Shown here in pieces: positions 33,406 to 43,633 of a stretch of 64,000 nucleotides of DNA (positions are counted from its first letter, which is position 1; every line of letters starts with the position of its first letter). The translations under genes were made by a program, and so were the position numbers. The notes beneath the pieces are model-generated. The model was given only the letters and a program-made list of their open reading frames with translations. It was not told where the DNA came from and did not search any database. The DNA lies in contig JARWIR010000001.1 in NCBI GenBank assembly GCA_029959085.1, positions 15,057,730 through 15,121,729 of the forward strand. The letters are read 5' to 3'. The stretch is from Nemophila menziesii (lineage: Eukaryota; Streptophyta; Magnoliopsida; Boraginales; Hydrophyllaceae).

Positions 33406-34010
33406 CTACTTCTCTAAGTGGTTCTTTATGCTTTCCACTTTCTTCTCTAGTCTTGATATGCTATCTAGGATTTGTTTCAAAATCCCAAAAAAATCCCTTC
33501 TCCACCTAACTCATGCACAAGTCGACCAACACCATTTTTGTGTAGAGTGACACTCTCGTTTTTCCCTTCATGATAGCCAACATCTCGTTTGTTGTGATTT
33601 GAAGAGGATATGTTCATGGTTGATAAAGACTCATCTACCTCCTTCACTTTGTGGGACATTATTTCTTCGGTGGAAGATGAGGTTGTTAATTTTTCTAGAG
33701 AAGGTTCATAAGAAGAATCACTAAGTGTTTGGTTAGTACTTGAGGTAATTAAGTCATCCTCCTTCACTTTTTTTACCTTACTATTTGAAAGCCTTGTATT
33801 TGGGCATTTTGTATATGTGCCATCTCTCACTTCTTCATCTATGAATGCACAATGTACCCTCTTTGATGATGATATGTTGGCACTTTTTTTAGGTGTTTTT
33901 TTCTTGGATTTGAAAATCAATCTCCTAGGAGTTAAGCTTCTTGGGATGTTGTATTCTCTTGTAAATCTAGGTTTTAACAAATGTGCATGAGATTTTGGTA
34001 TGGGTATCAT
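33406..34010 (-). pseudogene. Ser/Lys-rich ORF with C-terminal coiled coil, unrecognised
   Basis: Minus-strand ORF from ATG 34008-34010 (MIPIPKSHAH). The nominal stop is at 33477. A seven-T run just before it (A-run near 33487 on the plus strand) looks like a one-base slip. Past it the frame reads ILDSISRLEKKVESIKNHLEK and ends at TAG 33406, a convincing short coiled coil. The body is basic near the N-terminus (RRLIFKSKKKTPKK), then Ser/Thr/Glu-rich. It is divergent from the GRF gene at 34401, with about 390 bases between. I do not recognise it. It may be a partner protein of the same transposon. Confidence 0.5.
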
Positions 34011-34234
34011 GGTGTTAGATTTCAAGGTTAAACTTATGAAGATGGAGGAGGTTGATTATTGGATAAGGGTGAAGTGGATGATGGTAGAAAGGATAGGAGG
34101 ATTGGATTTTATTGATGAGAGGTGGCGTGTGATTTGGGTGGGTGGGTTTGTGTTATTGCATGTAATGGTTTTCCCAAGAAAAAGCAAGAAATTTATAAAT
34201 TGTATACTATTGCCAACGGTAACTTTTTTATTGG

Positions 34235-34243
34235 CTATAAAAG
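34235..34243 (+). promoter_or_regulatory. TATA box of GRF gene 1
   Basis: CTATAAAAG about 160 bases upstream of the ATG at 34401, followed by a leader with CCATCTCCTC and AACCCACTCG. Confidence 0.6.
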
Positions 34244-34400
34244 CAAGGTTTGGGTAGACACCATCTCCTCTCAAACCCACTCGAAATTAATCCCAAAAAA
34301 ACAACTTCATTCAACCAAAGCCAACTTCTTCCTTATATTTCTTGTTGAGAAAGAGAATTTGTAACTATTTTTTTTACTTCTTCATAAACATAATAAGGAA

Positions 34401-34751
34401 ATGGTCTCCTCATCAACAAACCATGGTGCTAATGATTTAATTCGTGTTGCTCCCATGAAATGCAAATGTAGGCCTCCAAGATATTTGCACCCTTATGTTA
34501 CCTTAAGTGAAGACAAGGGTAACTATGGTGCCCTTTATTTTGCTTGTTGGAGAGGTTGCGGGTTTTTCCGTTGGTGTTATCAGTTGGATTCCAATAACGA
34601 AGCATCTTCTTCTACTACGGTACCTCGAGAGGATATTCACCATCCTAGAGAATTACCAAGAACCGTGGGTGCTTTGGAGGAATTAAAAACGGTTATGTAT
34701 GTCTTTTGTTTCTTATTAATCGTTTTATTGGCAATGGTTGCTTTGAAATAG
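34401..34751 (+). CDS. GRF zinc-finger protein with C-terminal membrane segment (gene 1)
   Basis: A 116-residue intact ORF. Cys21 and Cys23 (MKCKCRPP), Cys49 (YFACW) and Cys53 (CGFFRW) with the CGFF-W ending match the GRF zinc finger, a nucleic-acid-binding finger known from topoisomerase III and APE2. A hydrophobic segment at about 98-115 (VMYVFCFLLIVLLAMVAL) suggests membrane anchoring by the tail. It lies between the coiled-coil ORF and the proline-rich ORF and is architecturally paired with GRF gene 2. Plants hold many such short GRF proteins, often beside transposons. Role unknown. No lesion seen. Confidence 0.8.
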   Translation: MVSSSTNHGANDLIRVAPMKCKCRPPRYLHPYVTLSEDKGNYGALYFACWRGCGFFRWCYQLDSNNEASSSTTVPREDIHHPRELPRTVGALEELKTVMYVFCFLLIVLLAMVALK

Positions 34752-35443
34752 AGTGAATCTGAAGTAGGAGGCCCTTGCTTGTGCAACTAGCTATTTTATT
34801 TACTAATATCATGAAATGGTTGTATATTTTCCTATTTAAGTTTAACTGAAAATTTTATAATTGCATGCTTAGCTATATTGTGTTGTTTGGTGTTTTTTTC
34901 AAAATCTTTATGTGGTAAGATAAAAAATACAGTCTTTTTTTAAACACAAATAAAACATCATATATTTTATTTAATATAGTTAAATGTATATATAAATATA
35001 TTCTGAGAATTTCTTAAATTAGGTTACTTGTAATTTAAAAAATAAAATATATTTAAATTATTATATTTTCCTAACATAATAAGGAGATATGTTAATATTT
35101 TTTTTAAAAAGTTCAAAAATTTTTAAAAAACACTTTTCATTAACGAGTTTACTAAGATCTTATTACTAATAGCAATGAGAATTAAATATATTAACCCTAC
35201 TTATATTTATATTAATGTTTAAAAAAACAAGCCAATATTTCCTGGGTTTCTACTAACATAAACCAAACAGTTTTTTATAATTCCAAATTCCAACTTCCAT
35301 TAAACTTAAAACTTAACATTAGGAAGGATAAGAGATGTGCACCATCATCCTACTTAATGTTAAAATTACACAAAACTTAAACATAACCATACAATACTTA
35401 ATAATATTAGAAAATATTAAAAACCCTAAAACCAGATTCACTT
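34752..35443. other. AT-rich spacer
   Basis: No gene found between GRF gene 1 and the end of the proline-rich ORF. Confidence 0.45.
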
Positions 35444-36004
35444 TTATTCTTGTGCTGGAGGATCCATCTTCTTCTCCATAGCATTTCCATGGTGCAAGGT
35501 AGAGCACTCGGTGGTGCAAGGTAGAGCACTCGGCGGTGTCTCGTTGGATGGCAAAGCTAGAGTGGGTGAGTTTGGAGATGGTAAAACACATGTTGGAGTA
35601 CCTTTAAGGAGGACATCTGTTAATGTTGAATCGGTTTGTGGTGGTGGTTCGACTGTTGATGTTGGTAGGAGAAGAGCCGTCGGCGAAGGTGGTGGGTATA
35701 TTACTGCTAACGGTGTTGCTTCAACAAAAGTGGGGAGTGACTCAATGTCCCACGAAGATGAAGACCATAGCTCTTGGGGAAGATCTCTATGAACAAGTTT
35801 CCTCCTCTTCTTTATCGCAATCGCCTTCCTACGGGAACGAATGACCACCTGCTTAAGTGAGTCACCTTGTTCCTCCTCCATCGACGAGAAATCCGACTCC
35901 GATACATAGTCCTTAGACATTTTGTGTGTGGTGGTTTTTGAATTTTTTCTGGAACTTGAACGAATGGACTCAAAGGGTAGGGTACTTTGGGTTAATAAAC
36001 CCAT
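35444..36004 (-). CDS. Basic/proline-rich ORF, unrecognised
   Basis: A 186-residue open frame from ATG 36002-36004 (MGLLTQSTLP). Features are a Ser/Lys-rich N-terminus, an acidic patch (SDFSSMEEEQGD), a strongly basic patch (RSRRKAIAIKKRRKLVHR, likely a nuclear-localisation signal), then a Pro/Thr/Leu-rich tail. Near the C-terminus a 25-bp tandem repeat (around 35490-35540 on the plus strand, GTGCAAGGTAGAGCACTCGG) duplicates a few residues. It lies in the same cluster as the GRF and Ulp1 genes. No family recognised, and coding status is uncertain. Confidence 0.45.
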   Translation of the reverse strand: MGLLTQSTLPFESIRSSSRKNSKTTTHKMSKDYVSESDFSSMEEEQGDSLKQVVIRSRRKAIAIKKRRKLVHRDLPQELWSSSSWDIESLPTFVEATPLAVIYPPPSPTALLLPTSTVEPPPQTDSTLTDVLLKGTPTCVLPSPNSPTLALPSNETPPSALPCTTECSTLHHGNAMEKKMDPPAQE

Positions 36005-36416
36005 ATTCAGCCTTTCCAACTTCCACAGATACGCACGATCTGTGAGAATGACTGAGGGGACTTTTAGGTGGCTATTAATTTTTTTATTTTTTTTATTTTT
36101 TTAAGATGCTTTTTTCAAACGAAATTTAGAGGCAAGTTTCCACCACCTCTTTTACGTGGTTGTATTTTATGTGGGTTGTGAAAATATTATGCATTTTTTT
36201 ACCTTTTAATTGAACAATTATAAGATAATGAAGAAATGATTAAGATAAAATAAACGGGAAGACATCAATTAACAACTTGGAATTGAAATAACATTACACT
36301 AACACTTAAAAACACGAAGAATAAAACACGATTGATAGAGATAACGTAATATCCGACGGAACTAGTCAAAAATCAAAATCGTCCGTAACCTTGAACTTGA
36401 TGTCATTAGTCATCCA
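36005..36416. other. Spacer, 3' flank of GRF gene 2
   Basis: AT-rich with a T-run near 36080. No gene. Confidence 0.45.
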
Positions 36417-36710
36417 TTAAAACAACATCTCTATTATAATTGCAAACATGATGACAATCACCACCAACAACACCCCCGTGATTCGGTTTGACCCAAATCG
36501 ATCGGCCTCAAGGAATTTCGTCCTACCGTCATAGTTGTTCACGGCACTAGCCTCGGAAATCAATCGTCCCCGATCCATAAAGTAAGGGTGGCACCAACAA
36601 ACGAAACCGTGATATCGACAGTTGTGGTACAGTTTGTCATGGTTACCGTTCCCCTCTTGAGTGGACGTTAGTTGGAGGGTGCATTTTTCACGACAAGGAC
36701 AATACGTATG
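36417..36710 (-). pseudogene. 3' half of GRF zinc-finger gene 2, cut by element 2
   Basis: Minus-strand continuation of the gene whose 5' half is at 50326-50705. It starts at the GTATG duplication and encodes the GRF-like finger (CPCREKC, YHNCRYHG, VCWCHP), a polar linker, and a hydrophobic tail (VVIVIMFAIIIE), with the stop at 36417-36419. With the 13.6-kb element removed and GTATG counted once, exon 1 (12) + exon 2 (387) = 399 bases = 133 codons with no stop, so the gene was intact when hit. Function is unknown, as for GRF gene 1. Confidence 0.85.
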
Positions 36711-38478
36711 TGATGTCTCCTCATTTGTGATAGATTAATGTTAGGATGAGACATCATTTTAAGTGATTTAGAAGTCAATAATGTCGATTTTCTTGAGTTT
36801 TAGTGCACTTTCCTATTTTGTGTCTTGATTTGTAGAAATAATGTTTTTTAGAGTATATTGGGTTTAATTGTTTATTTAGTGTGTAGCTTTAAAGATAATT
36901 ATGGAGCTTAATTAGAGTCCAAGTCAAAGACAACAACTTATGGAAATAGATTTGCATGGTAATTGGAGATAAGGAAATAAAAACTAAAAAGATGGAAAAG
37001 GAAAAGCTGCCTAAATCTGGGATTCTGCATACACGTCCAAAGATAGGCGTTTTTACCTAAGAAATAGGCCGATTTTGGTAATTTCCTTTTAGTGGGTCAA
37101 GATAATTCTGTTGCGATTCTTTTGGTATCTTATGGAGCAAAATCCGACCAATAACGAAGAAGATATGCTCAAAACGGTGCAGCAGTGTTTATCTTTATTT
37201 CCATACGAATTTGAGTTGGGCTAGAAGTCCAATAACTTACCTCTTCCTCAAGAAAACGAATTAGGTCTTCTAAACACCTATAAATACACCCTTGTATCAC
37301 TTGTAAATCATCCTTGCTTAGTCCAAAACCTTATAATTAATTCTTAGTCATTGTAGAGAGCAAGATGATGTCTTTTGTAATTTCTTTTAGTTTACTTCCT
37401 TCAGGTATGAACTAAACCTCCCATAGCTTGGGTTTCGCATATGTATAATCTATGAATTCTAATTCTTCTATCTAAGTTTCTTTGGGAATTATATGTTTTA
37501 ATCTGATATTAGCTACTTACTTTATATTTGTCTATGTGTTTTGATTTAATGTCTTTCCTAGAACTGATCACTTTAGGATTGTTTTAATAGTAGTTAGATG
37601 GTCTCCTTGACAGGGTGTTTAACTATTGAACCACCACATAATGTCTAGTGTCGATAGCAGTTCTGACAAAACATACTTCTAACTAGATAGTCATTAGGGT
37701 TTGTTTTAATCACCATATCACCAATTGATTGTAGTGTGCTGGATAGAGCCTTAGTGGCGTTTGATAACCCTATTTGAGTCCTCGTCTTGGTTGTGCCGTA
37801 GCCCCCTTAGTCGCTCTCAAGGTCAAAGATTGGGGAATTTAGAATCCTGACTAAGGGCCTGTTTGGAAGTGCTTATTTTAGAGTAAAAAAGCGCTTTTGG
37901 AATAAAATTCAAGATTTTAAAAAATTATTAAAAATAATTTTGAAATCTAAAATTATTGAAACTACTTTTTTCAAGAAGCACATATTTGGTGCTTCTCAAA
38001 AAAGTGCTTTTCAAGGTAAAAAAAACTTTTAAAATGCTAAAAGCACTTTTAAGTGCTTCTAAAAAAAAGCACTTCCAAACGGGCACTAAGTATACCAAGA
38101 GCTAATATTCTCCCTTATGAACTAGATTTATAGATAGAATTAAAAGGATTAGTGCATACTAGCAAAACCTAAGCTATACTTCTCATCTCATATTCTTAAT
38201 CTTTTACTTTATTGTCTTTATTTTCCTAGTTTTAATTAGTTTTAATTCTCAATTTCGAATTCCTATTTGCTTTATTTTCTGTCTTTTAATTATTTACTTT
38301 TACTCGTTATTCCTACCTACGCGATTAACACACTTAAGTCCCTGAGAACGAACTCTACTTATCATTAAAACTTGCATACGTCCTGTAATACTTGCAGTAT
38401 TGTGCCTGTCTAGGGTGAGAGTGCGTAGTTTTCCATACTTAAATTGATCTTATTTTTATCACACCCTAGGCGACACCA
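36711..38478 (+). repeat. Left LTR of element 2
   Basis: Starts TGATGTCTCC, ends GGCGACACCA. Length without the MITE and its TAA duplication is about 1,533, against 1,530 for the right LTR. TATAAATA at 37279-37286. Few mismatches to the right LTR, so the insertion is fairly young. Confidence 0.95.
37855..38086. mobile_element. 232-bp Tourist-like (PIF/Harbinger) MITE
   Basis: Terminal inverted repeats GGGCCTGTTTGGAAGTGCTT and AAGCACTTCCAAACGGGCAC match at 18 of 20 positions. TAA target duplications lie at 37852-37854 and 38087-38089. The right LTR and the solo LTR at 9076 lack it and show the empty site GACTAAGTATACC. No coding capacity. Confidence 0.93.
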
Positions 38479-38484
38479 AGTTTT

Positions 38485-38502
38485 TGGCGCCGCTGCCGGG
38501 GA
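38485..38502 (+). other. Primer-binding site of element 2
   Basis: TGGCGCCGCTGCCGGGGA, complementary to tRNA-Asp, six bases after the LTR. Confidence 0.9.
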
Positions 38503-38639
38503 CTTGTGTCTCGTTAGCGTGTGGGTTATCTATTTCGAGTAGTGGTTTTTTAATTAGTTTTTACTTTTCAGTTTTAGTTTAGTTTTTATTTTTCCAGATT
38601 TACGCTTGTGGTTTGCTTTAGTCTTTTTCAGGTTTCACA

Positions 38640-41474
38640 GTGTTTAATTCTTGGCCTCCTTTATCGGAGCCTGAGAGGAGCTTCAGACCTTACAACAAAC
38701 GAGTTCGTGAGGAAAGAGCCTTGAGAAGAATTATGGCAGCCCATCTAACCCCACCAGTAGGAGGACAACAATTACCAGGAGGAGGATTGCAACAAGATCC
38801 ACCACTTGGTGGACAAGAAGGACAACAACTACCAGCAGGAGGAGGTAATGGGAATAATCTTAATAATCAACAGAACAGGGTTGAACAAGACTTACATGGC
38901 CTTAATGTACCATTCCATGTTCAACCTATCGGTTACCGCCCTCCTGAGATTCCGAATATCAAATTTAGACCCGATCCGGGTATGCTCAGTCAATTCCAAA
39001 GTTTCGGACTCTATACTGGTACAGCTATTCAAGATCCGGTAAAAGCGATTCAGAAGTTCATGCAGATTTGTGATGCCTACATTACTCCTGGTATTACACG
39101 CGAGCAACTGTATTGTCATATGTTTTCGTTTTTCTTGACCGGGAGAGCTAGCAATTGGCTAGAGAGACAACCACATGGAACCATTCACTCTTGGAGAGAA
39201 CTTCAAGCCGCATTCTTTAACCGATTTTATCCGAAGAGCATGAGACTTAAAGATCAAACTGAGCTTGCGAGATTTTGCCAAGAAGATGGAGAAACAGTGG
39301 GAGAAGCATAGACAAGGTTTCAACAAAAGTTAACTAGATGTCCACTCCATGGTTATACACCTGCTCTACAACTTGCTATGTTCTATGAAGGTCTTAATGA
39401 TAAAGGTAGAGAAAAGGTGGATAACATTGGAAAGGGTAATTTTGTGTCCATGAATCACAACGAAGCTTCCGAGGTGTTAGAAAATATTATGGAACAGGAA
39501 AGAAGTTGGCCTTCAACGCGAGCTTCTGTAGCAAAGACCCGAGGAACGCTTCGTTTAGATGCAGAAACTGCGAACTCAGCTCAAATATCCTCATTAGAAA
39601 ATCAAATCAAGGAGCTGAGAATCGCGATGGAGAAGAATTTAGCCGCTACAAAAGTAGTACAAGAAGCACAAGGTTGTCAACAATGTGGAGTTAACGATCA
39701 TTCATGGGAAGAGTGTGAAGCAAATCCGCAATCTGTTTACTTTATATCCAACCGATGGGGCAACCACAACCATCCGGGTATGCAGTATTCAAATCCACAA
39801 GGGGCCGCTAATCCTGGTCATTATCAACCGCGACCCCAGAACAACTCTTACCAACAGAGAGGTCAGTACCAAAACCAATACCAGAATAGACCTGCTCCTC
39901 CACAACAACCTGCTCAAGACGCCTATACCGATTCATTAGAGCAGAAAGCTTTACCTCAGTATCCGCAAGAAGGATCTATGGACAATACGCAGATAGTACA
40001 AGCTCTAGACCGTTTGAACACAACTATTAACGCTCAAGAAGAGAAGGTCAGAGGACACGATGCCATACTTCAGATGCTAAGTACTCAAGTAACACAGTTA
40101 AACAAAGTGTTAACTAGTGTAGTAGAACAAAAAGAAGTAAAAGCAATCGAAGGAGGTGAAGACAATGATGGGTTCGAAGCTTGCAAGGCTATATGCCTTG
40201 AAATTGAAAAAGCGAAAGAAGAAGCACCACATGCTGCCATTAGTGCCGTGGAAGTTCCCAGTATTGAAGAAGAACCAACCAAGTCTAGCCCCGCGCAATC
40301 TGACTGTTCTGAAATTTGTGTGGAGGACGATCAAGAGAAAGACGAATTTATAGAGTTACTGAGGAAGGTGCAAGAGGAGATTCGATCGGTAGTGGAATAT
40401 GCAGCTGAGTTGGCTAAAGAGAAAGAGGAAGAAGCCTCAAAAGAGGAATCGAAAGATGAAGTGGCACCTGCTGTGCTAGAAGAGAAAGAAGAAGAGAAGG
40501 TTGAGCCGCCACCTATTGTTCAACCAGTGTCATCAACAATTCCTGATACAAATCCTAAAGATGACACTGTTCTCAAGACATTTGTAGAGGCGTACCAACC
40601 TGAAAATATCAACGCCCAAATGCTTGAGATTGCGAAGAGTGGACTTACACCGCAACAAGTTTATACGCAGGTTATTCCTGAGAAAGAAGCGAGTGTAGAG
40701 ATCCCGAGAGAAAACCTGAGGGTTTCAAGAAGAAGTGAGAAAGAGCTGCCTACCAAGCTTAAAGATCCGGGAAGCTTCAACCTTCCTATTCAATTACATG
40801 GTATGCTCAAAGTGAAAGCAATGTACGATGTAGGTTCTGGTGTGAATCTTATGCCTAAGTCCGTGTTCGAGAAACTTGGACTTCAGAAATCAGAGAAGAC
40901 TCCAGTGAAGCTGCGGTTTGCTGACAACTCAGTGAAGAGGACATGGGGAACAGTGGAGGACGTCTTAGTCCGTGCAGGTAATATCGCCATCGCTACTGAC
41001 TTTGTTATTCTTGAGTTTGATGCAGATAAGCAGGTTCCGATCATACTTGGACGACCCTTCATGGCCACAAGTCAAAGTGTGATCAACTTCCAAGATGGGA
41101 CCATCACCCTTCATGCAAAGAATATATCCGAGACTTTCTATGTCTTGGGTAAGAAACCGAGGAAGTTGGATCCCACCGTGCCCATCATCCACAGCCTTTC
41201 ACATCACAAAGTCCCTCCTGAGAAGATCCACTTAAAGCCTGTGGATACTGAGCCAAACATTGAGTTTGGGGTTGGCCATGAAGTTCTATGGAAAGCTCAC
41301 AAACGCGAGAATAGGCCACGAAGTTTCAAAGACTCGTGGATGGGACCATTCATTGTCACTAAGGTTGTTTCAGCCAAGGTGATAGAAATTCGCCCCAACA
41401 CTGGGGTCAAGCGCAGATTAGTTGACGTTCATAGCCTTACTCGTTGTTGGGGAGGCTATATACGCAAATCTTGA
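38640..41474 (+). pseudogene. Gag-protease fused to integrase C-terminal tail (element 2)
   Basis: One frame throughout, with a single in-frame TAG at 39309-39311 where the family has Trp (GEA-stop-TRF; element 1 reads GEAW). The first ATG is at 38733; upstream codons are open without ATG. Gag core: IQKFMQICDAYI, FSFFLTGRASNWLE, FNRFYPKS. Zinc knuckle CQQCGVNDHSWEEC near 39675-39716. A Gln/Asn/Pro-rich then acidic coiled-coil linker follows. Aspartic protease: MYDVGSGVNLM at about 40820 and PIILGRPF at about 41035. After about 41230 the text jumps to the integrase C-terminus (GHEVLWKAH, WMGPFIVTKV). The 698 codons after the TAG are fully open, so the deletion preserved frame. Confidence 0.92.
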
Positions 41475-41560
41475 CAGAGGTAACACGTCTAACTTTGAAA
41501 GACGTTAAACAAAAGTACTGTACGGGAGATAACCCGTAGTTTTTTTTATGTTTTCATGTC

Positions 41561-42479
41561 TGTTGGCATATAGCCTCCCTTAATAGGTTGTTTTAATGTG
41601 ACAAATCCTCTTGTGTTTAGTGTGCCAATTACTCTTGTTTTTCATATTCTATCTTGCACTCTAATTCATCAAAAAGCACTTCTTTATCTTTTAGATCAAA
41701 GCTTTATTGTTATATCTTAAGAAACTAATTCTCTTACAAATACTTTTATTCATATCTTTGTGTACATTGAGAATTAGCTTTAGTGATCAACTACAAAGTT
41801 TATTAGAATGATGTTCTCTACAACTCTCGTGAAGAAGGTTTTCTGATCCGAGCATCACAGTAAAAGATATACTCTATACATTGAGAAGAAGGTGTTTTAG
41901 ACCTTTGGTGTGGTAGCCGGACCGGTATACCGGCGGATTGAGCGGTATACGGCCCGCAGCACGGACTACACCACGGAGCAGGGCTAGTCCGTCAGAAAGC
42001 AAGCTTTATTGTTTCGAAGAGGTTGTCCTTCGTGTTATCGAAGAGGTTGTAAGGGTTATTGTGTTCTCGACCCGGTTAAGAGAGACACGGGAGCTTAGTG
42101 ATAAGCTTGAAATTCTAAGGAGGCTTCCTTAGGTAGTGGATGTAGGGAAACCGAACCACTATAAATCGTGTGTATCTTTCTATCCCTACACTCTTTATTT
42201 TCCGCACTTTATATGTTTGATAATATGCTAGTATGAATATTGTGATATTGATTATCTAGTTTATCTAACTTAGATCATCTAGCATAGTAAGAGAATATAA
42301 TTTCTATTTACTTGTTTAACTTCTATATCAACCTCTAACTTATCCATTGCATGATCCCTTAAGAGTTTGATATATTAGTTGACTTAGAAGCTTCTCTTTA
42401 AAACATATAATTGTCCAAAAGATTTTTAATTAGGCATTAATCTTATTAGTAATCCTATTCACCCCCTCTAGGACTTTCA
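41561..42479 (+). repeat. Left LTR of nested copia element, 505-bp deletion
   Basis: Starts TGTTGGCATATAG, ends CTAGGACTTTCA. Compared with the right LTR it lacks about 505 bases. At the deletion joint (42001-42013) stand 13 bases identical to 41699-41711 of the same LTR. Confidence 0.92.
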
Positions 42480-42481
42480 AT

Positions 42482-42493
42482 TGGTATCAGAGC
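42482..42493 (+). other. Primer-binding site, initiator tRNA-Met type
   Basis: TGGTATCAGAGC two bases after the LTR end, the standard plant copia primer site. Confidence 0.9.
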
Positions 42494-42514
42494 CTAACTC
42501 TACGTGAATAGCTT

Positions 42515-42677
42515 AACCGTTAGTAGAGTAAACGATTTGGAATTTAATCTTTTGGAAGAGTATTTTTCTACACAACCTCCATTTTTTGTAGGTGATCGTT
42601 ATTTTGCTTGGAGGAAACAAATGGAAGGATTAATATACGAAAGAACACTCAAATCTCGAAAAAGGAAAATCCGGTGA
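42515..42677 (+). pseudogene. Copia gag N-terminal remnant
   Basis: A short open frame reading FSTQPPFFVGDRYFAWRKQM resembles the start of copia gag (family pattern PPxFDGxNYxxWKxRM). It has no ATG and ends at TGA 42675-42677. The remaining interior to 43620 is AT-rich and noncoding. Confidence 0.5.
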
Positions 42678-43633
42678 TTTCTTTTCTTTATCTCGTATAT
42701 ATTTTTGCGTTCCTCCTTATGGCTTGTGTCTATGTTTATGATTCGGTTTTGATTTGATTAGTTGTGTTTGTTGTTATCATGTTTTATCTTTGGATATTAT
42801 CTTGTGATACTAATCATTGTTTTAATGTTATTAGTGTTATTGCATCTAATTCTCATGAATGATGTTTTTACACTTAGCTTTCTCTTGTTTGAAAATTGCA
42901 CTTAGGTCCTTAAAGTTTTTCAAAATTGCATTTAGTCCCTAAACTCTTGAAACATGCATATTGACCCCTATACTTTTCAAAGATTAAATTTTACCCCTTG
43001 ATTTCTTAAAATCGGTTCAAATATTCTTATTGGTAAAAAGGGGAGAAATTATTGGTCAAACTTTTTCAAAATTGAAACAAACACTCTATGCATTTTGTGA
43101 GGGGGAGTTTTTCTTAAATTATCTTTAAAAACTCAAATGCTTGATTAATCGTTTATCTCATAATTGAACTAATCGTTTGTGTTGTTAGAAAGCTTATAAG
43201 ATGAAAACCTATCAATCAAGAAGTTGGTAAAATGTCTCTATCCCTTATCTCATTGTTTCATATTGATTCATGCTTTACATTATTAATCCTTGTGCATTTC
43301 ATTTTGTTAAAATGTTTTAAATTGCTCTAAACTCTTGAACTCCTTTTATCATTGTTTAAAATCTATTCACTTGAGTTCTTGCTCTTCTATGTTTAGTTGT
43401 TTGATTTTATTTTATTATCCCGTCTTTTTGATGAAGACAAAGGGGGAGAAATATGTGCACTAAAACTTTCAAAATTGCACTTTTAAATACTCACAAATGC
43501 ATTTCATATCTTATATTCATTTTTACTTAAATGCTTATTGTGAGGGGGAGCAAAATTTCATAAGAGCTTAAACTTTCATATCATTCCTAAGGTGTTTTAG
43601 TGAAGGATTTGTCATCATCAAAAAGGGGGAGAT

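Noticed and set aside
38640..38732. Start of gag in element 2 at GTG 38640, and other non-ATG starts (for example 2359, 5203, 46006)
   Set aside because: These are TTG or GTG codons. Plant messages start at ATG, so the ATGs at 38733, 2380, 5218 and 46012 are used, although the upstream gag codons of element 2 are open and may once have had an ATG.
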